Below are positions 1 through 6,110 of a stretch of DNA of 6,110 nucleotides, one piece after another. The notes under the pieces were generated by a model. It saw only the letters and a program-made list of their open reading frames with translations, was not told the DNA's origin and did not search any database. Location: contig CAJPST010000132.1 of NCBI GenBank assembly GCA_905373425.1, positions 1-6,110 on the forward strand, in the 5' to 3' direction. This stretch comes from an uncultured Mesocricetibacter sp. Lineage in GTDB: Bacteria; Pseudomonadota; Gammaproteobacteria; Enterobacterales; Pasteurellaceae. Made by a program: the position numbers and the translations under genes. Within the stretch, counting starts at the first letter, position 1; the number at the start of each line of letters is the position of its first letter.

Positions 1-32
1 ATCTTATCCTTAATGTTGGGAAAAAGTTGATA

Positions 33-58
33 AAAAAGCGGGAATTTTCCCGCTTTTT
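33..58. terminator. Bidirectional rho-independent terminator at the 3' side of hel
   Basis: This is an inverted repeat with a GC-rich core. AAAAAGCGGGAA pairs with TTCCCGCTTTTT around a two-base centre, or a slightly larger loop in practice. A T-run follows the stem on the plus strand, and the A-run before it becomes a T-run on the minus strand, so it can act in both directions. It starts 28 bases beyond the hel stop codon, where a minus-strand terminator is expected. Its symmetry suggests it also ends a plus-strand gene whose body lies left of the window. This is a pattern-based call. Confidence 0.85.
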
Positions 59-85
59 CTATATTTTTATATCAAATTTTATTAA

Positions 86-904
86 CTATTTGCCGTCCCA
101 CGCTTTAATCGCATTGTTACGAATATTCAATTTGTTTTGTACATCGCCTTTGAAATAGCTTGGATCTAACCCGCCTTCCCAATCGCCATAGTTGGCATTA
201 GGTAGGATAATAAATTTCGTTCCGAACAACTTATGATTTTGTGCGACGAAATTACGGCGTTCCGCATTTGATTTTTTGTAAGTCGCATCACCGAAGTCAT
301 TTAAATTATCGCCCACATAAACCACAATATCGTAATTTTGTTGCATTATGCTGTCAAAACGTTGTGACTTATTGGATTTATCCTTTTTCAACAACAATCT
401 ATCTTCTGTTACATTGGTGAAGCCTAAGCGTTTCATATCGTCGATAGTGCCTGCTTTTTCTACATCATCACGACGGTTGGAGACAAAAAATACTGCGCCA
501 CCGTGGCTGTTAACATAATTGGAAAATTCCACGGCTCCCGGTACTGCGCCGGATTGACGGGCATCAACCCACTTAGTCCAAGTTTCACCGCTAAACGGCT
601 TGCCATTTTTTACCTGCCAGCCTGCATAAGCACTGTTATCAATAAAGGTTTCATCCAGATCAACCACTACAGCTTTCTTTTTACCTTTGGATGCTTTGCT
701 GTGATCGAAAGCGGTTTTAGCCGCGTTGAATGCCTGATGGGCCAATGCCTGGTATTCGCCGGATTGTTGCATCCACACTACACTTAGTGCCGCTTGATTT
801 TGTAGCATCGCTTCATTTTGTGCATCGGTGGATTGTTGGTTCACACAGCCGGATAAAACAGTGGCCATAGTTAAGGTTAGAATACTCAGTTTGACGCTTT
901 TCAT
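86..904 (-). CDS. hel: Class C acid phosphatase lipoprotein, e(P4)/Hel family (5'-nucleotidase)
   Basis: This encodes a 272-residue lipoprotein acid phosphatase of the DDDD/HAD superfamily. In Haemophilus, e(P4) is an outer-membrane lipoprotein that dephosphorylates nicotinamide mononucleotide to nicotinamide riboside so that NAD precursors can be taken up. It has also been linked to haem acquisition. The N-terminus has a lysine-containing hydrophobic signal segment ending in the lipobox LSGC, with the lipidated cysteine at residue 20. Catalytic motifs follow in order: DLDET with D82 and D84 (nucleophile and general acid), the VSNRRD segment near 141-146, and VGDNLNDFGD at 197-206, which supplies metal-binding aspartates. 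Length matches the family. The ATG is preceded by AGGAG (complement of 910-914) with a 5-base spacer. The stop is TAG, followed by a terminator. It is divergent from hrpA and shares a 119-base promoter region with a perfect CRP site. No damage is visible. The family call is firm; NAD and haem roles are inferred from the Haemophilus homologue. Confidence 0.95.
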   Translation of the reverse strand: MKSVKLSILTLTMATVLSGCVNQQSTDAQNEAMLQNQAALSVVWMQQSGEYQALAHQAFNAAKTAFDHSKASKGKKKAVVVDLDETFIDNSAYAGWQVKNGKPFSGETWTKWVDARQSGAVPGAVEFSNYVNSHGGAVFFVSNRRDDVEKAGTIDDMKRLGFTNVTEDRLLLKKDKSNKSQRFDSIMQQNYDIVVYVGDNLNDFGDATYKKSNAERRNFVAQNHKLFGTKFIILPNANYGDWEGGLDPSYFKGDVQNKLNIRNNAIKAWDGK

Positions 905-949
905 AATTACTCCTATATAATAATTTCATTGGTATATTAGGTGCATAAT

Positions 950-966
950 TTAGCATATAATGCTAA
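950..966. promoter_or_regulatory. Inverted repeat overlapping a TATAAT hexamer in the hel-hrpA intergenic region
   Basis: TTAGCATATAATGCTAA is a perfect 7-3-7 inverted repeat midway between the two divergent genes. It contains TATAAT at 956-961, a consensus -10 hexamer in the hrpA direction, but no good -35 element lies 16-18 bases upstream of it. The minus strand also offers AT-rich -10-like hexamers here for hel. The symmetry could be a repressor operator or chance in AT-rich DNA. I do not recognise the motif as the site of a named regulator. Confidence 0.35.
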
Positions 967-988
967 CAGTTCGTATAAACCAAATGAC

Positions 989-994
989 TATAAT
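989..994 (+). promoter_or_regulatory. Candidate hrpA -10 element
   Basis: A perfect TATAAT hexamer sits 29 bases before the hrpA ATG, predicting transcription starting near 1001 and a leader of about 23 bases. No convincing -35 box is present at 16-18 bases spacing (ACAGTT at 966-971 is poor). An upstream TG lies one base too far away for a standard extended -10. The last T overlaps the first base of the CRP site. The call is inference from the consensus match and its position. Confidence 0.45.
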
Positions 995-1009
995 GTGATC
1001 TTGCTCACA
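994..1009. promoter_or_regulatory. CRP (cAMP receptor protein) binding site
   Basis: TGTGATCTTGCTCACA has both consensus half-sites, TGTGA and TCACA, with the correct 6-base spacer, and further consensus-like A/T bases on both flanks. It is of the ordinary CRP type, not the competence CRP-S type, which carries TGCGA. Its centre (1001.5) lies about 22 bases before the hrpA ATG and about 97 before the hel ATG. On the hrpA side it would cover the predicted transcription start and block the promoter. On the hel side a promoter with its -10 near 947-952 would place CRP near -61, a classic activating position. The site is well supported; the direction of control is inference. Confidence 0.8.
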
Positions 1010-1023
1010 AAATTTTAAGAATT

Positions 1024-4000
1024 ATGTATAAACCTCAACCAAAATTGCCGTTAACGCCGTTACAAAAATCTTTATTTACCTTATTGAATCAAAATGAACT
1101 AATACTTACGGATCAACGCCGTTTATCCGCCCGTATTCACGGCATCGGCAAGATTAAAAGCCAAGAAGCACAGCAAGCCGTTGCAGATGAAATCCAACAG
1201 CAAATTGAACAAGCAAGATTACGTGTAGAACAACGGAAAAGTGCGGTGCAAAATCCAATAGTTTTTCCGGAAAGTTTGCCGGTTAGCCAACGCAAAGCAG
1301 AAATTCAAAAACTGCTTTCCGAGCATCAAGTGATCGTGGTGGCGGGGGAAACCGGTTCGGGTAAAACCACGCAGTTGCCGAAGATGTGTTTGGAACTAGG
1401 ATTCGGCAATCTTGGCACGATCGGACATACTCAACCGCGCCGTATTGCCGCCCGTTCGGTAGCCGCTCGAATTGCGGAAGAATTGCAAACAGAACTTGGC
1501 GATTTGGTGGGGTATAAAGTCCGTTTTAATGATCAGATTAGTGACAACACCCAAATCAAGTTGATGACAGACGGGATTTTGCTGGCTGAGATTCAAACGG
1601 ATCGCTTCCTCAATCAATATTCTTGCCTGATTATTGATGAAGCCCACGAACGCAGCTTGAACAACGATTTTATTCTCGGTTATCTGAAACAGCTTCTGCC
1701 GCGTCGTCCGGACTTAAAAGTCATTATCACCTCGGCCACCATTGATGTGGAACGTTTTTCTAAACATTTTAATAACGCGCCGATTATCGAAGTCTCAGGC
1801 AGAACTTATCCCGTTGAAGTGCGTTATCGCCCTGTTGCGGAAGAAGACGATCAAGATCAGCTACAAGGCATTCTCAATGCGGTGGATGAACTGCAAGCAG
1901 AAGGACGCGGCGATATTTTGATCTTTATGAACGGCGAGCGGGAAATTCGCGACACCGCTGAAGCCTTGCAAAAGCAAAATCTAAAACACACGGAAATCCT
2001 ACCGCTCTTTGCCCGCTTGTCTGCGCAAGAACAAAACAAAATTTTCCATCCGAGCGGTTTAAATCGCATTGTATTAGCGACCAACGTAGCAGAAACCTCA
2101 TTAACCGTGCCTGGCATTAAATATGTGATTGACCCCGGCACGGCACGCATTTCTCGTTATAGTTACCGCACCAAAGTGCAACGCTTGCCGATTGAGCCGA
2201 TTTCACAGGCTTCTGCCAATCAGCGAAAAGGTCGTTGCGGACGGGTGAGCGAAGGCATTTGTATTCGTCTTTATTCGGAAGAGGATTTTAATAATCGCCC
2301 TGAATTTACCGATCCGGAAATTTTGCGCACCAATTTGGCTTCCGTCATTTTGCAAATGACCGTATTAGGTTTGGACGACATTGAAGCGTTCCCTTTTGTC
2401 GATGCGCCGGATAAACGGCACATTCAAGACGGCGTGAAGTTGTTGGAAGAGTTGGGTGCGTTTGAAACCGTTCAAACCAAATTGGGTGAAAAACGTCGAT
2501 TAACGACAATCGGTCGCCAACTTGCCCAACTCTCGGTCGATCCGCGCCTTGCCAAGATGCTTCTAAGTGCGGTCGATTTTGGCAGCGTTTATGAGGTGAT
2601 GATTATTGTCTCGGCGTTATCCATCCAAGATCCGCGTGAGCGCCCAACCGAAAAGCAACAGGCTTCCGATGAAAAACATCGCCGCTTCGCCGATAAAAAA
2701 TCGGATTTCTTGGCGTTCTTGAATCTTTGGAATTATCTGCAAGAACAGCAAAAAGAATTAACGAAAAACCAATTCCGCCGCCAATGCCAAAAGGATTTCT
2801 TGAATTATTTGCGCATTCGTGAATGGCAGGATATTTATCAACAAATTCGCCTTGCCGTGCGTGAAATGGGCTTGCCGATTAATTCGGAAAAAGCAGAATA
2901 TCAGCAAATTCACACCGCACTTTTAAGCGGTTTGCTTTCTCATATCGGTTTAAAAGAAGCGGAGAAACAACAATATCTCGGCGCCCGTAATGCGCATTTT
3001 GCGATTTTCCCCAATTCCGTGCTTTTCAAAAAACAACCGAAATGGGTGATGGCGGCAGAGTTGGTGGAAACCTCCAAACTTTGGGGCCGCATGGTGGCGG
3101 AAATTGAACCGGAATGGATTGAGCCGCTCGCCGAGCATTTAACCAAAAAATCCTATTCCGAGCCGCGCTGGTCGAAATCTCGCGGGGCGGTGGTTGCTGA
3201 TGAAAAAGTGAGTTTGTATGGTGTGCCGATTGTGGCAGCCCGACCGGTGAATTATGGATCTATTGACCCAACAGTGAGCCGTGAGATCTTTATTCAATCC
3301 GCCTTAGTGGAAGGGGATTGGAATACCAAACATAAATTCTTCAAGCAAAATCAGCAGCTGATTCGTGAAGTGGAGGAACTGGAACACAAAAGCCGTCGCC
3401 GCGATATTTTGGTGGACGAGCGCACTTTATTTGAGTTTTACGATCAGCGTATCGGCACTGACGTGGTGTCGCAAAAACATTTTGATACTTGGTGGAAAAA
3501 GGCAGAAAAACAAGATCCCGAGCTGCTTAATTTTGAACGCTCTTTCTTGATTAACGACGATGCAGAACAAGTGAGCAAGTTGGATTTCCCGAATTTCTGG
3601 CATCAAGGCAATCTGAAACTCAAACTGACCTATCAATTTGAACCGGGTACGGATGCGGATGGCGTGACCGTGCATATTCCGTTGCCGTTGCTCAACCAAG
3701 TGGAAATGACGGGCTTTGATTGGCAAATTCCGGGCTTGCGGGAAGAACTGGTGATTGCGCTGATTAAGTCTCTGCCGAAATCTTATCGACGCAATTTCGT
3801 GCCGGCACCGAATTATGCGCAAGCTTTTTTAGGGCGCACCGTGCCGTTGGAAAAGCCGTTATTGGATACGCTGATTTATGAATTGCGCCGTATGACGGGC
3901 GTCACCGTAGAGGCGGAACATTGGAATTGGGAACAAATCCCAAGCCATTTGAAAATGACTTTCCGTGTGGTGGATGAAAATGGCAAGAAAATCGCCGAAT

Positions 4001-4941
4001 CCATGAATTTGGACGAGCTGAAATTTAGCTTAAAAGATCGTGTGCAAGAAAGCATTTCCGCCGTGGCAGACGATGGCATTGAACAAAGCGGGCTGCACAT
4101 TTGGAGTTTTGCAGAGTTGCCGCAATGTTACGAACAAAAACAGCGCGGTTTTAGCGTAAAAGCGTTCCCCGCCATTGTGGACGAAAAAGACGCAGTGGGC
4201 ATTAAACTCTTTGAAACGGAATTTGAACAAGCGGTGGCAATGCAACAAGGTTTGCGCCGATTGTTGCTGCTCAACGTGCCGTCACCGATTAAATATCTGC
4301 ATGAAAAATTACCGAATAAAGCCAAATTAGGGCTGTATTTTACGCCGTTTGGGCGCGTGCTGGATTTGATTGACGACTGCATTGCCTGCGCCGTGGATAA
4401 ACTCATTGCGGATTTTGGCGGCTTTGTGTGGAACGAAGAAGGCTTTAATAAGCTACGGGATTTCGTGCGTGAAAATGTTAATGAAGTCACCGTGGATATT
4501 GCGCAAAAAGTGGAGCAGATCCTCACGCTCACACACCAACTCAACCAACGCCTCAAAGGCAAAATGGATTTCACCATGGCGTTTGCGCTTTCCGATATGA
4601 AAAGCCAGATTTCAGGTTTGATTTATCAAGGCTTCGTGCAAAAAAGCGGTTACACCCGCCTGCCGGATTTACTCCGCTATCTGCAAGCCATCGACAAACG
4701 CATGGATAAACTGGCTCAGGATGTGAATCGCGATCGAGCCGCCATGTTACGCGTGGAACAAGTGCAACAAGCCTACCAACAACTTCTTGCCAAACTGCCA
4801 AAATCCAAACCGATTTCTGATGAGGTGGCGGAGATTCGCTATATGATTGAGGAACTACGGGTGAGTTTGTTTGCACAGCAGCTGGGGACGAAGTATCAGG
4901 TGTCGGATAAACGGGTTTTGAATGTGATTCTTGAGTTTTAA
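1024..4941 (+). CDS. hrpA: ATP-dependent RNA helicase HrpA (DEAH/RHA family)
   Basis: This 1305-residue cytoplasmic RNA helicase is close to the roughly 1300 residues of E. coli HrpA, so it appears complete. Family members unwind RNA using NTP; E. coli HrpA has been implicated in fimbrial mRNA processing and in rescue of stalled or collided ribosomes. Visible motifs in order: Walker A GETGSGKT at 108-115, TQPRR at 136-140, DEAH at 205-208, SAT at 237-239, TNVAETS at 353-359, and motif VI QRKGRCGR at 400-407. By family architecture these are followed by HA2 and OB-fold regions and the long C-terminal DUF3418 region characteristic of HrpA. That region contains well-conserved stretches such as HKSRRRDILVDE and FWHQGNLKL. 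The ATG at 1024 is the only sensible start: an in-frame TAA lies at 991-993 with no start codon between. The Shine-Dalgarno is weak (AAGA at 1017-1020). A CRP site lies just upstream. The gene stands alone and converges on an unrelated NTPase gene. It carries three exact Hin-type uptake signals. Confidence 0.97.
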   Translation: MYKPQPKLPLTPLQKSLFTLLNQNELILTDQRRLSARIHGIGKIKSQEAQQAVADEIQQQIEQARLRVEQRKSAVQNPIVFPESLPVSQRKAEIQKLLSEHQVIVVAGETGSGKTTQLPKMCLELGFGNLGTIGHTQPRRIAARSVAARIAEELQTELGDLVGYKVRFNDQISDNTQIKLMTDGILLAEIQTDRFLNQYSCLIIDEAHERSLNNDFILGYLKQLLPRRPDLKVIITSATIDVERFSKHFNNAPIIEVSGRTYPVEVRYRPVAEEDDQDQLQGILNAVDELQAEGRGDILIFMNGEREIRDTAEALQKQNLKHTEILPLFARLSAQEQNKIFHPSGLNRIVLATNVAETSLTVPGIKYVIDPGTARISRYSYRTKVQRLPIEPISQASANQRKGRCGRVSEGICIRLYSEEDFNNRPEFTDPEILRTNLASVILQMTVLGLDDIEAFPFVDAPDKRHIQDGVKLLEELGAFETVQTKLGEKRRLTTIGRQLAQLSVDPRLAKMLLSAVDFGSVYEVMIIVSALSIQDPRERPTEKQQASDEKHRRFADKKSDFLAFLNLWNYLQEQQKELTKNQFRRQCQKDFLNYLRIREWQDIYQQIRLAVREMGLPINSEKAEYQQIHTALLSGLLSHIGLKEAEKQQYLGARNAHFAIFPNSVLFKKQPKWVMAAELVETSKLWGRMVAEIEPEWIEPLAEHLTKKSYSEPRWSKSRGAVVADEKVSLYGVPIVAARPVNYGSIDPTVSREIFIQSALVEGDWNTKHKFFKQNQQLIREVEELEHKSRRRDILVDERTLFEFYDQRIGTDVVSQKHFDTWWKKAEKQDPELLNFERSFLINDDAEQVSKLDFPNFWHQGNLKLKLTYQFEPGTDADGVTVHIPLPLLNQVEMTGFDWQIPGLREELVIALIKSLPKSYRRNFVPAPNYAQAFLGRTVPLEKPLLDTLIYELRRMTGVTVEAEHWNWEQIPSHLKMTFRVVDENGKKIAESMNLDELKFSLKDRVQESISAVADDGIEQSGLHIWSFAELPQCYEQKQRGFSVKAFPAIVDEKDAVGIKLFETEFEQAVAMQQGLRRLLLLNVPSPIKYLHEKLPNKAKLGLYFTPFGRVLDLIDDCIACAVDKLIADFGGFVWNEEGFNKLRDFVRENVNEVTVDIAQKVEQILTLTHQLNQRLKGKMDFTMAFALSDMKSQISGLIYQGFVQKSGYTRLPDLLRYLQAIDKRMDKLAQDVNRDRAAMLRVEQVQQAYQQLLAKLPKSKPISDEVAEIRYMIEELRVSLFAQQLGTKYQVSDKRVLNVILEF
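1239..1247 (+). repeat. DNA uptake signal sequence (Hin type)
   Basis: This is an exact AAGTGCGGT, the core uptake signal recognised during natural transformation in the H. influenzae branch of Pasteurellaceae. It lies inside hrpA and is translated as part of KSAVQ. Confidence 0.75.
2565..2573 (+). repeat. DNA uptake signal sequence (Hin type)
   Basis: An exact AAGTGCGGT inside hrpA, followed by CGATTTT. This fits the extended Hin consensus, in which an AT-rich tract follows the core, making it the best-formed of the three copies. Confidence 0.8.
2914..2922 (-). repeat. DNA uptake signal sequence (Hin type), minus orientation
   Basis: ACCGCACTT is the exact reverse complement of the core AAGTGCGGT. 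It lies inside hrpA about 340 bases from the previous copy. Three exact 9-mers in one 3.9 kb gene is far above chance. Confidence 0.78.
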
Positions 4942-4950
4942 TTACTTTTA

Positions 4951-4990
4951 AAAAAAACAATGACATAAATATTTATGTCATTGTTTTTTT
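4951..4990. terminator. Perfect 40-base palindrome, likely bidirectional terminator between convergent genes
   Basis: Bases 4951-4970 are the exact reverse complement of 4971-4990. The arms read A7-CAATGACATAAAT and ATTTATGTCATTG-T7. The stem therefore has a run of T after it on whichever strand is transcribed. It begins 10 bases after the hrpA stop and ends 5 bases before the stop codon of the minus-strand NTPase gene, so it can terminate both. The stem is unusually GC-poor (four G:C pairs per arm), which makes it a weaker hairpin than the terminator near the left edge. Confidence 0.75.
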
Positions 4991-4995
4991 GTCAT

Positions 4996-6110
4996 CTAGT
5001 TTCTAAAAAATAGCGGATGAATGATAAATGTTTTGTTTAGATCAGTTATATCCAATTCAGATTTTTCGAACGATGAATAAATTATAACACTATCAGATTT
5101 CTTAATGCCGATAACTCCAATAATAAACCAGACTTTAACAAGTTCTTTAAAATTTAAAACTATATTTTCATGAAATTTATCTGTAGATGTACTTTTATCC
5201 CTATCCATTAAAAAATCCTGTATTTTTTCTATATCTTTTTTATCAAGTGATTCCTCGTGAAACTCTTGAGATTTTAAAAATGATAGTGAATCAATATAAT
5301 CCATGACGCACGGATATATACTTGTCCATTCTTGGACCAGAGCTCCCTTTCTAGAGGAGTAAAATTTTTCTTCAGCAGCTATTACAATATCCTCGTTTAA
5401 TTCAATTTCACCATCACATTCAGCGAAACAATTATTAACAAAGTTTATTGCATCTCTTGGTCTCAACATTGTCCTATCTATAATATAGTCTGATGCGTTT
5501 AATCCTTTAACAGTAAAACCAAAAATATCATTAAATTTTGTATTTGAAGATCCTGAATATTGATTTTTTATAAGGTGATTTATACGACTATCTAAAATCG
5601 CAAGTATTTCTTTTTTATTCCATGATATAGGATAGATTAGAGATTGATCCTTTTCATGTTGTCTTAAACTATTTTTATAAATTCCCATAAGAATATCTGT
5701 TCTGATTGCAATTAGAATCTTAACAGATTTAACATCCAATAATTCTCTAAATGCATCTAATAGAGCGTTAATAAAGTCATATCTTATGGAGCTTGAACTT
5801 AACCAAGATTTATCAAGGTCATCTATACTAATAACAATTTTTATTTGCTTCTGATTGGATAGCTCTGATTTTAGAAGTTTTATTAATTCTTTCTGCTTCG
5901 TTAATAACTCTTTACTAACATAGCTTGAGGTTTCTTTTTGAATTTTTTCTTGAGTTTCATTGGATAGCTTTCCTTTAGAATTAATAAACTCAGGACCTAG
6001 TTTGCATGATAGATCATCTTGTAGTTTATTGGTTATTTCAGTAATTACATTATTATTAAAAAAATGATCCTTAAATCTTTCTAAATATTCATCTGCAAGC
6101 TCAGGACGAT
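4996..6110 (-). CDS. P-loop NTPase, Sll1717/KAP-like family, C-terminal part (5' end outside window)
   Basis: The minus-strand frame is open from the TAG at 4996-4998 to the window edge, giving 370 visible codons. The true start and the Walker A motif lie beyond 6110; the in-frame TTG at 5739 falls inside a conserved domain and is not a credible start. Numbering from the visible end, a lysine- and glutamate-rich, probably helical segment lies at about 55-90. It is followed by a Walker B strand IKIVISIDDLDKSW (acidic D96, D97, D99), a strand ending in AIRTDI at 134-139 (sensor-like arginine), ISWNKKEI, and RPRD at 216-219. A small alpha/beta C-terminal region ending HPLFFRN follows. The DDLDKxW, RxD and RPRD set resembles Sll1717-type P-loop ATPases, relatives of KAP/STAND NTPases, whose function is mostly unknown. 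No membrane segment is evident. The gene is much more AT-rich than hrpA and has no uptake signals, suggesting horizontal transfer. NTPase call is good; subfamily is moderate; any defence role is speculation. Confidence 0.8.
   Translation of the reverse strand, partial: RPELADEYLERFKDHFFNNNVITEITNKLQDDLSCKLGPEFINSKGKLSNETQEKIQKETSSYVSKELLTKQKELIKLLKSELSNQKQIKIVISIDDLDKSWLSSSSIRYDFINALLDAFRELLDVKSVKILIAIRTDILMGIYKNSLRQHEKDQSLIYPISWNKKEILAILDSRINHLIKNQYSGSSNTKFNDIFGFTVKGLNASDYIIDRTMLRPRDAINFVNNCFAECDGEIELNEDIVIAAEEKFYSSRKGALVQEWTSIYPCVMDYIDSLSFLKSQEFHEESLDKKDIEKIQDFLMDRDKSTSTDKFHENIVLNFKELVKVWFIIGVIGIKKSDSVIIYSSFEKSELDITDLNKTFIIHPLFFRN

Noticed and set aside
1..30. Possible tail of a plus-strand gene ending at the TGA at 28-30 (ILSLMLGKS), just before the terminator at 33-58.
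   Set aside because: Nine codons are too few to support a gene. The bidirectional terminator makes a convergent gene to the left plausible, but its frame cannot be confirmed within the window.
3427..3822. Open frames of 60-150 codons on the strand opposite hrpA (for example 3427-3822, 4128-4577, 4571-4966) and opposite hel (503-787).
   Set aside because: All overlap well-recognised genes, have no recognisable motifs and have compositions expected of antisense shadows. The 4571-4966 frame also runs through the palindrome.
4227..4235. ACAAGCGGT, matching the Actinobacillus pleuropneumoniae-type uptake signal.
   Set aside because: Only one copy was seen against three exact Hin-type signals, and it lies in coding sequence where the codons for an EQAV stretch would create it.
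4942..5000. Attachment-site or insertion-sequence boundary at the composition change after hrpA.
   Set aside because: Only the palindrome is visible. No tRNA, direct repeat partner, transposase or integrase occurs in the window.
5739..5739. TTG start codon for the right-hand NTPase gene.
   Set aside because: The frame continues upstream without a stop and encodes conserved ATPase motifs, so this position is internal.

Overview
The window looks like chromosomal DNA from a Pasteurellaceae bacterium of the Haemophilus/Aggregatibacter/Pasteurella group. Three things support this. There is a class C acid phosphatase lipoprotein of the e(P4)/Hel type. There is a full-length HrpA helicase that closely resembles the gammaproteobacterial protein. 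And hrpA contains three exact copies of the 9-base DNA uptake signal AAGTGCGGT, the Haemophilus influenzae ('Hin') type. Genus cannot be fixed from this sequence alone.

Layout. Positions 33-58 hold a GC-cored inverted repeat with T-tracts on both strands, a likely bidirectional terminator. Next is hel on the minus strand (86-904), encoding a surface lipoprotein phosphatase linked in Haemophilus to NAD precursor use and haem acquisition. A 119-base divergent intergenic region (905-1023) follows. It contains a perfect CRP site (TGTGA-N6-TCACA), two TATAAT hexamers in the hrpA direction, and a short perfect inverted repeat. hrpA occupies 1024-4941 on the plus strand and is intact. A perfect 40-base palindrome (4951-4990) lies between hrpA and the gene that converges on it. 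From 4996 to the right edge, the minus strand carries the C-terminal 370 codons of a large P-loop NTPase. Its reading frame stays open to the window edge, so its N-terminus and Walker A motif lie outside.

hel and hrpA have ordinary composition for this family (about 47-48% GC in single 60-base samples). The NTPase gene is far more AT-rich (25% in one 60-base sample) and has no uptake signals. The right edge therefore looks like the start of an accessory segment placed just after hrpA. Its Walker B motif (IDDLDKSW), RTD motif and RPRD motif resemble the Sll1717/KAP-like P-loop ATPases. These are poorly characterised and are often found in variable regions. A role in defence is possible but is not shown by what is visible here.

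The two left genes share a regulatory region but have unrelated jobs: surface nucleotide dephosphorylation and RNA/ribosome quality control. The CRP site suggests that at least one of them responds to carbon status.
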